From Streptomyces sp. NBC_01549 (GTDB taxonomy: Bacteria; Actinomycetota; Actinomycetes; Streptomycetales; Streptomycetaceae), in contig NZ_JAPEPW010000001.1 in assembly GCF_026339955.1 (NCBI RefSeq), positions 5,513,001 through 5,577,000 on the forward strand: a stretch of 64,000 nucleotides of DNA. Direction: 5' to 3'. Below are positions 49,553 to 55,970 of this stretch, piece after piece. Below the pieces are notes generated by a model. It was given only the letters and a program-made list of their open reading frames with translations. It had not been told where the DNA came from and did no database searches. Each line of letters opens with the position of its first letter. Within the stretch, counting starts at the first letter, position 1. A program made the translations under genes and the position numbers.

Positions 49553-51379
49553 CTACGGCCGGAACCGCAGCACCTGCGGGTCGTGGTCGCTGATCTGGTC
49601 GGAGAACTCCGAGTTGATGTGCACGCTGTCGTAGTCGAAGTCGCAGCCCTGGCGAATCGACGGGCTGACCAGGATCTGGTCGAGGACCTGCTGGTTGCCC
49701 TGGTAGTCGTACGTGTAACGCTCGCTCTTCGGCAGCGACTTGATCGCCGACCAGAGCTCGCCGTCACCCTCGAGGATCTTGGTGGTGTCCGAGAACTCGA
49801 AGTCGTTCATGTCACCGAGGGCGAGCACGTCGGCGTTCTTCTGCGTCTTGAGGATCTCGTTGACGAAGGAGTTCACCGCCGTCGCCTGCAGATGACGCTG
49901 GGTCTCCGAGCTGCGGGCCGGGGGCTGGTACTGCGCGGTCAGTCCCTGGTCACCGCCCTTGGAGTTGAGGTGGTTGGCGATCACGAAGACCGTCTTGCCA
50001 CGGAAGACGAACTCGCCGGCCAGCGGCTTGCGGCTGGACGTCCAGGCCGTGTTGGCCGGGTCTATCCGGCCGGGGGAGGCCGTCAGCTGGGCCTTGCCGT
50101 GGACCTTGGTGACACCGACGGCGGTCGTCGAGTCGCCGCCCGCCCGGTCCGTGAAGGAGACCCGCTCCGGGTTGAAGAGGAAGACCTGGCGGATGTTGCC
50201 GCCGGGCTCGCCACCGTCCTTGTCGTTGACCGGGTCGATGGAACGCCAGTCGTACTTCGGGCCGCCCGCCGCGACGATCGCGTCGATCAGCTTGTTCACC
50301 GTCTGGTCGGCGGCGACCGTGCCGTCGTCCGTCGCGCCGTTGTTGTCCTGGATCTCCTCCAGGGACACGATGTCGGGCGACTGCAGGTTGTTCACGATCG
50401 CGGCCGCGTGGGCGGCGAACGTGCCGTCGCCCGGGTCCAGGTTCTCGACGTTGTACGTCGCCACGGCAAGCTCGCCGCGCGACTGCTTCTTCGTCGTCTC
50501 GCGCTGCAGGCCGTCCTTCTCCAGGGTGCCCAACTGGCTCGCGACGAGCGTGTAGCCGCCGAACTGGTTGTAGTCGAGCGGGCCCGCGGTGGTGCCGGCG
50601 AGCTGGTCGCCGACGTTCGCGACGGGGAAGTCGGCGGTCGAGCCGAGGGACTGGATCTGCAGGCGGCCGGTGTTCTGCGAGGTGTACGCGCCGTAGATCG
50701 TGCCGCCGCGGCGGGTGGTGTTCTCGTGCGGCTTCACCGTGACCCACAGCTCGCTGTACGGGTCGGTGGCGGTGACCACGCGGGCGTCGGCGACCTGGAC
50801 GTTCATGCCCTCGAGGGACTCGTAGTAGTCCAGGGCGTACTTCTTCGGCTGCAGCGTGAGGGCGTTGATCGAGCCGCTCGCGGCCGTGTCACCGGCGGGG
50901 GTGTAGGCGGCCGGGACGGAACGGCTGTTGACGACCGTGGCCGCGGGGACCGCGTTGCCGGACGACAGCACCGTGATCGTCGGCTTGGTGATCTCCGTCA
51001 GCGACTGGTTGCCGGTCGAGGCGCCGCCCGGCACGTACTCCGAGACGGTGCCGGTGACGGTGACCGAGTCACCGACGGCGACCTTCGGGGTGGAGCTGGT
51101 GAAGACGAAGACGCCCTCACTGGTGGCGGGGTTGTCGTCCGGGTTCGGGTCCTGGATCCAGAAACCCCGGGACGAGCCGTAGGTCCGCAGGGCCGTGACG
51201 ATGCCCGCCACGTCCGTGACCTTCTGGCCCGCGTAGGGGGACGTCCGGGTGGTGCCCTGGATGTCGTGGATGTGGACGGTGTCCGCGTGGGCGGGTGCGG
51301 TCAGCACCACGGCGGAGACGGTGGAACAGACCGCGGCTACGGTCAGCGCGCCGATGCGCGCGGTTCTCTTGCTCGGCAA
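49553..51379 (-). CDS. secreted endonuclease/exonuclease/phosphatase-family nuclease
   Basis: 608 residues if started at TTG 51379, which has GGAGGG 6 nt upstream; an ATG at 51403 has no good ribosome site. Signal peptide RTARIGALTVAAVCSTVSAVVLTAPAHA. An N-terminal OB-like domain (residues 33-160, GIVTALRTYGSSRGFWIQDP) is followed by the catalytic EEP domain with TYNVENLD, SLEEIQD, ANHLNSKGG, ALGDMNDFEF and SDHDPQVLRF. This is the plan of extracellular DNases of the ExeM/NucH type. It probably scavenges DNA for phosphate or nucleotides outside the cell. Confidence 0.9.
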   Translation of the reverse strand: MPSKRTARIGALTVAAVCSTVSAVVLTAPAHADTVHIHDIQGTTRTSPYAGQKVTDVAGIVTALRTYGSSRGFWIQDPNPDDNPATSEGVFVFTSSTPKVAVGDSVTVTGTVSEYVPGGASTGNQSLTEITKPTITVLSSGNAVPAATVVNSRSVPAAYTPAGDTAASGSINALTLQPKKYALDYYESLEGMNVQVADARVVTATDPYSELWVTVKPHENTTRRGGTIYGAYTSQNTGRLQIQSLGSTADFPVANVGDQLAGTTAGPLDYNQFGGYTLVASQLGTLEKDGLQRETTKKQSRGELAVATYNVENLDPGDGTFAAHAAAIVNNLQSPDIVSLEEIQDNNGATDDGTVAADQTVNKLIDAIVAAGGPKYDWRSIDPVNDKDGGEPGGNIRQVFLFNPERVSFTDRAGGDSTTAVGVTKVHGKAQLTASPGRIDPANTAWTSSRKPLAGEFVFRGKTVFVIANHLNSKGGDQGLTAQYQPPARSSETQRHLQATAVNSFVNEILKTQKNADVLALGDMNDFEFSDTTKILEGDGELWSAIKSLPKSERYTYDYQGNQQVLDQILVSPSIRQGCDFDYDSVHINSEFSDQISDHDPQVLRFRP

Positions 51380-51459
51380 GGGAATCCCTCCGGGGACATA
51401 CATGAGCGCCGGGACGAGGGTGGAGCGTGTGGGGGTAGCGCGACCTGTGTGCGGGCCGG

Positions 51460-51514
51460 TGACGCGCGTAGAAGCTGGTGGGACGGGTGGCCCTTTGAGT
51501 TTCTACGCGCGTCA
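51460..51514. promoter_or_regulatory. inverted repeat upstream of the secreted nuclease
   Basis: Perfect 14-bp arms TGACGCGCGTAGAA (51460-51473) and TTCTACGCGCGTCA (51501-51514) with a 27-nt spacer. Each arm has the self-complementary core ACGCGCGT. On the minus strand TTGACG in the distal arm could be a -35. Probably a two-site operator for the nuclease gene. Confidence 0.55.
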
Positions 51515-51719
51515 ATCTCGTGTGTGGGAAGGGGAGTTGTCAAGGACGGAGTGATGTACAACTCCTGACAGGGACATGAACCGGGCGGCATGGGTGGAAA
51601 TCCGTCTAGGCTGAGCCGTCCACACGGGTTTCCGGTGCGGCGTCCGGACCCTCGGGTCCGGGCCGGTCCGCGGGGCGCGCCGGATGTCCCGCGGGACGAT
51701 GTCCTCACGGACTCGGTGA

Positions 51720-51955
51720 GTGTCCCGCCGGGTCGGGTGGACGCGCCGCCGGGCTCGGTGGACGTACTGCCGGGGCAGGTGGATGCGCTGCCGGACCCCG
51801 GGGGGCGTTCCGCCGGGTCGGGGCGATGCTCCGCCGGACCCGGGTGGGCGTTCCGCCGGAGCCAGGGGTGTCGTGCCCGGACTCGGGTGGGTGCCCTGCC
51901 GGAGCCGGGGGTGTGCCGCCGGAGCCCGGTGGGTGCCTTGCCGGACCCCGGTGGG
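51720..51955. repeat. degenerate 21-bp minisatellite
   Basis: About eleven imperfect copies of a 21-bp unit close to GCCGGACCCGGGTGGGCGTT. One plus-strand frame reads Pro/Gly heptads (APPGSVD, VLPGQVD, ALPDPGG), but there is no good start or ribosome site and the reverse strand is also open, so I treat it as noncoding. With the next tract it fills most of the 734-nt gap upstream of the 475-residue gene. Confidence 0.75.
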
Positions 51956-51956
51956 C

Positions 51957-52020
51957 GTCACGCTTGTTCCGCTCGTCATGCTTGTTCTGCTTGTTCTGCA
52001 TTTCCCGCTTGTCATGCTTG
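51957..52020. repeat. 9-bp tandem repeat tract
   Basis: Five or six variants of GCTTGTTCT, with GCTTGTCAT and GCTCGTCAT, follow the 21-bp minisatellite directly. T-rich on the plus strand, unlike the surrounding sequence. Confidence 0.65.
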
Positions 52021-52113
52021 GTCGGTCCCGCTGGTCGGGTCGCCCGGTTCCGCTGGTTCGGGCCGTTCGATCCCGCTCTCCGGGTCCTGATTGTTCGGAG
52101 GAGAACCCAGCCG

Positions 52114-53541
52114 ATGTCAGAGAGCTCCCCCTTGCCGCCGGTGCGGCTGACTTCCGAAGCGGAGCTGGCGCGGGACGCGCTCGCCACGCCGCTGCTCTCC
52201 CGCGCCGCAGGGCTGGCCCGCTGGGCCGGCCCGGACACGCGGGTCGGCGCCGGGGGCGAACTCGTCGAGGAACAGCTTCCCGGGGCGGCCGACGTACTCG
52301 GCCTCACCGGCGACGACGCGGCGGCCCTCGCCGGCGAGGCCTGGCGGGTGGCCGTGGACACCGGGCTCCTCGAGATCGTGGATGAGGAGGAGGGCACGGT
52401 CGCCGCGGGCGCGGACCTCGCGCTGCTCACCTCCGGAGCGCCGCAGGACGTCCTCGGGGTGTGGCTTGCCGCCCTGGAGACCGTACTGGCCGACGCGAGC
52501 GTGCCCGACCTCGACGGCCTCGTCGACGCGGTGGACGGCGACGGGGAGGCCGACCTCTCCTCGCTGGACTGGGACCCCGAGGCCGAGGCCGATTTCCTGG
52601 ACGGCGTGCTCGGCAATCTGTACCTGCTGACCGTGAGCGAGGGCGGGGCGGGCCAAGGCCCCGTACCGCTGCCGGCCCTCGCCGCGTCGATGATCGTGCC
52701 CGACGACATGGGGGAGCCCACCAACGACGTACTGGAGCAGGTGTCGGACGCGATGATGCGGCTCGATGACCAGTTCCGGCTGCTCGAACCCGTAGGCCTC
52801 GTCGACTTCCAGCCGGTCGACGAGACGCTGATGGCGGACACCGACGAGGAGCCCTCGACCGCCGCCGACGACACCGACGTGACGCGGTACGGGATGGTGA
52901 GGCTGACACCCCTCGGCCTGTACGGGTTGCGGGCGCGGCTGCTGGAGTCCGGCCTCACCGTCCCCGCGGTGGGCGACCTGGCGGACAAGGGCGCGGACGC
53001 GCTGCTGGACGGCACCGCCACCTTCCCGCCGACCGCCGCCCAGGCCGAGACCGAGCAGTGGCTCGCCCGGCGTGAACCCCTCGCCGCGGCCCGGGAGCTG
53101 CTTGCCGCGGCGCGCGGGGGCGATGCCGGGGCGCCGCTGCGCCGGCTGCACTGCCAGCAGGCGCTCTCGCTCGTCGGGCTGGAGGCCGAGCCCGCGCTGC
53201 GCGAGGTCCTCGACGACGCCGAACTCGGCGGACTCGCCCGGGTCTGGCTCTCCGAACACGGCGCCGCCGACGTGCCCCCGCCGTCCGAGGCGATGATCTT
53301 CTGGCTCACCATCGACACGATCGCCGCGCAGCTCGCCGCCGAGGGCAACTCCGCCGAGCTGCAGGGCCTGGTCGAGGGCCTGGCCCAGCAGCACGGCGGC
53401 TTCTTCGCCGCGGCCTGGCGCGTCGACCACCCGGCCACCCCGGACGTCCTGGAGGCGATGGGCCGCCTCCACCCCGACAAGAAGGTCGCCAAGGAGGCCC
53501 GCAAGGCCGCGTTCAAGGCGCGCTCGCAGCAAGGGGGTTGA
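52114..53541 (+). CDS. conserved hypothetical protein, 475 residues
   Basis: Cytosolic acidic protein, start ATG 52114 with CGGAGGAGAA upstream (an earlier in-frame reading is repeat DNA). No membrane segment. The N-terminal 230 residues look helical, with an HTH-like piece near VLGLTGDDAAALAGEAWRVAVDTGLLEIV; the middle is Asp/Glu-rich; and the C-terminal 130 residues (LRRLHCQQALSLVGLEAEPALREVLDDAELGGLARVWLSEHG, then AWRVDHPATPDVLEAMGRLHPDKKVAKEARKAAFKARS) resemble HEAT-like repeats. Function unknown. Flanked on both sides by minisatellites. Confidence 0.82.
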   Translation: MSESSPLPPVRLTSEAELARDALATPLLSRAAGLARWAGPDTRVGAGGELVEEQLPGAADVLGLTGDDAAALAGEAWRVAVDTGLLEIVDEEEGTVAAGADLALLTSGAPQDVLGVWLAALETVLADASVPDLDGLVDAVDGDGEADLSSLDWDPEAEADFLDGVLGNLYLLTVSEGGAGQGPVPLPALAASMIVPDDMGEPTNDVLEQVSDAMMRLDDQFRLLEPVGLVDFQPVDETLMADTDEEPSTAADDTDVTRYGMVRLTPLGLYGLRARLLESGLTVPAVGDLADKGADALLDGTATFPPTAAQAETEQWLARREPLAAARELLAAARGGDAGAPLRRLHCQQALSLVGLEAEPALREVLDDAELGGLARVWLSEHGAADVPPPSEAMIFWLTIDTIAAQLAAEGNSAELQGLVEGLAQQHGGFFAAAWRVDHPATPDVLEAMGRLHPDKKVAKEARKAAFKARSQQGG

Positions 53542-53555
53542 GCGGGCCGGGGCCG

Positions 53556-53880
53556 GTCGCGGGGGGCTTCCCTTGCCCCGGCTCCGAGGGGGGCGCTCGT
53601 TCCTCGGCCCCGGGAGGGCTTCGCGCATTCCTCGGCCCCGGTGGGATCACCCGTACTCCAGCCCCGGGAGGGGCGCTTCCCCGGCCCCGTTGGGGCTTCG
53701 CCCGTTCCTCGGCCTCGGGGGCGCCCGATCCCCAGCCCCGAGCGGGCGCTCGTCCCAGCCCCGGGAGGGGCGCCCGTTCCCGGTCCTGGGGGGGCTTCCC
53801 TCGGCTTCCGGCCTCGGGAGGGGCGCTCGTTCCCGGTCCCGGAGGGCTTCCCCCGTTCCCCCGTTCCCCTGTCCGGAGGA
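53556..53880. repeat. degenerate 24-27-bp GC minisatellite
   Basis: About eleven imperfect copies of a unit near GGGGCGCTCGTTCCTCGGCC followed by CCGGGA, in the gap between the 475-residue gene and phoX. Several frames are open through it only because of the repeat composition; no gene supported. Confidence 0.75.
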
Positions 53881-53944
53881 CTTTTGGTCCCTGTGGCCGA
53901 GTCCTTACGGATTCATGGAAGCGAGTGCGGTCAAGTCGCCCCGT

Positions 53945-53966
53945 GTTCAACCGCCGTTCAGGCGTG
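53945..53966 (+). promoter_or_regulatory. candidate PHO box upstream of the PhoX-like gene
   Basis: Two direct repeats with an 11-nt period, GTTCAACCGCC (53945-53955) and GTTCAGGCGTG (53956-53966), match the GTTCA-based PhoP-binding pattern of Streptomyces. Located 71 nt before the start codon of a phosphatase-like gene. Confidence 0.65.
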
Positions 53967-54036
53967 GGCGGGACGGTATGGCCGCAATGCCCCGGCCACC
54001 CTCCACGGTCATCCTCCACCGTCACGGGAGACACCC

Positions 54037-55488
54037 ATGTCGCTCACCCGCAGGGACTTCGCGAGCCGATCCGCGCTGACCGGCGCCGGTATCGCCCTGG
54101 CCGGCAGTGTCGGCGCCCTCGCCACCGCCCCGAACGCCCTCGCGTCCACCGACACCGAGAGCGTGGGGGAGGACGGCGAGTCGGCGGACCGGCACGGCGG
54201 AGTCGGCTACGGATCGCTGGTCCCGGACCCGAAGGGCCTGCTCGCGCTGCCCGCCGGATTCTCCTACCGCGTCATCACCTACAGCGGCCGCACCAAGCTG
54301 GACTCGGGTGAGTTCACGCCGTCCAACCACGACGGCACCTCCACCTTCGACGGGCCGCGCGGCGCCACCCTCCTCGTCAACAACCACGAGCTCAAGGGCC
54401 CCCGCGCCAGTTGGAAGTACCCCGTGCCGCTCACCGAGGGCCTGGTCTACGACCCGGCCGCGTCCGGCGGCTGCACGGTCGTCGAGGTGCGCCACGACAA
54501 GGTCGCCGAGTGGGTCGGTGTCGCCGGCACCTCCACCAACTGCGCGGGCGGCAACACCCCTTGGGGCACCTGGCTCACCTGCGAGGAGACCGAGGACAAG
54601 GCCGGCCAGAACGGCATGACCAAGGACCACGGCTACGTCTTCGAGGTCGACCCCCTCGACCGCCGCCGCAACCGGAACCCCAAGCCGATCAAGGCACTCG
54701 GCCGATACGCCCACGAGGCCGTCGTCGTCGACCCCAAGCGCGACCGCCTCTACCTCACCGAGGACGCCTCGGGCCCCAACGGTCTCCTCTATCGCTGGAC
54801 GCCCCCGCAGGGCTTCGAGCACGGCCACGGACAACTCGCCACCCTCGCCGACGACGCCGGCGCCCTCCAGGCCTTCAAGTGCTTCGACTCCGGCGGCCGG
54901 TTCATCGACGACCTCTCCCGCGCCACGAAGATCGGCACGGTGTACGGCGTGGACTGGGTCGACGTCCCCGACCGTGACGCCAAGACCACCTCCGTGCGCA
55001 AGCAGTTCACCGACGGCCAGGTCACCCGCGCCCGCAAGCTCGAAGGCATGTGGTGGGGCGACGGCGGCACGTACATCGTCTCCTCGTACGCCCGCGAGGA
55101 GAGCCCCGTCCAGCACGACGGCCAGGTCTGGTTCTACGACCCCAAGCGCCGCACCCTGACCCTGAAGGTCCTCATCGGCGTCAATCCCGCCCCGGCCGTC
55201 GACGGTGCCTTCGACGGCCCCGACAACATCACCGTCTCCCCCTACGGCGGCCTCGTCATCGCCGAGGACGGCGAGGGCGTCCAGCACCTCTTCGGCGCCA
55301 CCGACAGCGGCCGTACGTACCCGATCGCCCGCAACGAACTCAACATCGGCACCGAAGCCGAGCCGGCCTACAGCGAGTTCACCGGCGTCACCTTCTCGCC
55401 CGACGGCAGGACCCTCTTCGCCAACATCCAGGAGCCGGGCATCATGCTCGCCATCACCGGCCCCTGGAAGCGCCAGAAGCGCGGGTAG
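54037..55488 (+). CDS. Tat-exported PhoX-like phosphatase (DUF839)
   Basis: 483 residues, ATG 54037 with GGGAG upstream. The leader MSLTRRDFASRSALTGAGIALAG carries the twin-arginine motif TRRDFA, so it is exported folded. The mature part matches PhoX/DUF839: YRVITYSGRTKLDSGEF, NHDGTSTF, VNNHELKG, GGNTPWGTWLTCEET, GRYAHEAVVVDP, YLTEDASGPNGLLYRW and the C-terminal EFTGVTFSPDGRTLFANIQEPG. PhoX enzymes are calcium/iron alkaline phosphatases. The PHO box upstream supports a role in phosphate scavenging. The last bases of the gene are next to the Y RNA cassette. Confidence 0.9.
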   Translation: MSLTRRDFASRSALTGAGIALAGSVGALATAPNALASTDTESVGEDGESADRHGGVGYGSLVPDPKGLLALPAGFSYRVITYSGRTKLDSGEFTPSNHDGTSTFDGPRGATLLVNNHELKGPRASWKYPVPLTEGLVYDPAASGGCTVVEVRHDKVAEWVGVAGTSTNCAGGNTPWGTWLTCEETEDKAGQNGMTKDHGYVFEVDPLDRRRNRNPKPIKALGRYAHEAVVVDPKRDRLYLTEDASGPNGLLYRWTPPQGFEHGHGQLATLADDAGALQAFKCFDSGGRFIDDLSRATKIGTVYGVDWVDVPDRDAKTTSVRKQFTDGQVTRARKLEGMWWGDGGTYIVSSYAREESPVQHDGQVWFYDPKRRTLTLKVLIGVNPAPAVDGAFDGPDNITVSPYGGLVIAEDGEGVQHLFGATDSGRTYPIARNELNIGTEAEPAYSEFTGVTFSPDGRTLFANIQEPGIMLAITGPWKRQKRG

Positions 55489-55498
55489 TTAATTCAAT

Positions 55499-55595
55499 GG
55501 CTCGAACCGCGGCCGCCCTCCTAAAGTGGTGCACGTCCAGGTGCGAAGGCAGGACCTACTTCCACTGATAATGGGGCGGCCGCGGGTTCGAGTCC
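55499..55595. repeat. inverted partial copy of the Y RNA T-arm region
   Basis: GGCTCGAACCGCGGCCGCCC (55499-55518) is the near-complement of 55574-55595, the segment leading into and including the T-arm of the first Y-like RNA (one bulged G, one mismatch). If both are on one transcript they would form a strong helix that excludes the T-arm fold. Confidence 0.7.
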
Positions 55596-55672
55596 CGCCA
55601 CCGGTACAACGCGCCGGTGTAGCTCAGGGGTTAGAGCACCTACGTCGGTTCCGCCGGCCTTGAACTCTGGAC
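55535..55672 (+). ncRNA. Y RNA-like (YrlA type) with permuted tRNA module, copy 1
   Basis: Ends pair as GTCCAG (55535-55540) with CTGGAC (55667-55672); next come GTGCGAAGGC and GCCTTGAACT with AAGGC/GCCTT paired, giving the CGAAGG/CTTGA pattern of Ro60-binding stems. Inside, GGCGG (55575) pairs CCGCC (55651). The module reads: T-arm GCGGG-TTCGAGT-CCCGC (55582-55598); acceptor-like stem CACCGG/CCGGTG (55599-55604, 55614-55619) closed by a 9-nt loop; then T-A and a D-arm GCTC-AGGGGTTA-GAGC (55622-55637). This is a tRNA in circularly permuted order with no anticodon arm. Lies 300 nt upstream of the TROVE-protein gene, whose product binds such RNAs. Confidence 0.85.
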
Positions 55673-55684
55673 ATCACAACTTCA

Positions 55685-55763
55685 TGCACCTCCCGGTGCG
55701 CGGGCTGCGGCTACTTCTCTTTCAAAGAATCCACGCCGCGCCGACTTGATCTCGGGAGGCGCA
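55685..55763 (+). ncRNA. Y RNA-like, short copy without tRNA module
   Basis: Terminal helix TGCACCTCCCG with CGGGAGGCGCA (55685-55695, 55753-55763; one A.C mismatch). Then GGTGCGCGGGCTGCGGCTACTT on the 5' side, similar to copies 1 and 3, and GACTTGATCT on the 3' side, with the conserved CTTGA. An inner helix GCGGC/GCCGC encloses a 23-nt A/T-rich loop. It has the Ro-binding stem but no T- or D-arm. About 79 nt. Confidence 0.75.
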
Positions 55764-55772
55764 GCTCATGGT

Positions 55773-55918
55773 GGGTGCCCGGTGCGCAGGCAGCGGATAC
55801 TTCGGGACACGGTATGTTGCGGGTTCGAATCCCGTCATCGACTCCGGGTCGATGTGGCGGAACTGGTAGACGCGCCGGGTGAATAGGAACCGTCGCCGAC
55901 TCCTGATCTCGGGCGCCC
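55773..55918 (+). ncRNA. Y RNA-like (YrlA type) with permuted tRNA-Leu-like module, copy 3
   Basis: 9-bp terminal helix GGGTGCCCG/CGGGCGCCC (one G.T; 55773-55781, 55910-55918). The 5' strand GGTGCGCAGGCAGCGGATACTTC and 3' strand ACTCCTGATCT align with copies 1 and 2. The module: T-arm GCGGG-TTCGAAT-CCCGT (55819-55835); perfect 7-bp acceptor stem CATCGAC/GTCGATG (55836-55842, 55848-55854) closed by TCCGG; then T-G and a leucine-tRNA-like D-arm GCGGAACTGGTAGACGC (55857-55873). ACGGT/ACCGT (55809, 55889) joins the module to the stem. Ends 52 nt before the TROVE gene. Confidence 0.85.
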
Positions 55919-55970
55919 TCCATTTGCTGTGCCTCCCTCCGAAATACTCATGAATTCGGGGGAATTCACC

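Noticed and set aside
51590..52090. Possible Pro/Gly heptad-repeat protein in the minisatellite
   Set aside because: No ribosome site, no plausible start, and the other strand is open as well; best read as repeat DNA.
53556..53880. Overlapping open frames running into phoX
   Set aside because: They traverse a degenerate repeat; the PhoX start at 54037 has a ribosome site and the twin-arginine signal directly after it.
55481..55640. Ordinary tRNA genes between phoX and rsr, suggested by T-arm and D-arm sequences
   Set aside because: The arms occur in the wrong order for a tRNA, there is no anticodon arm or CCA end, and the T-arm is followed by an acceptor hairpin. The permuted Y RNA reading explains all elements.
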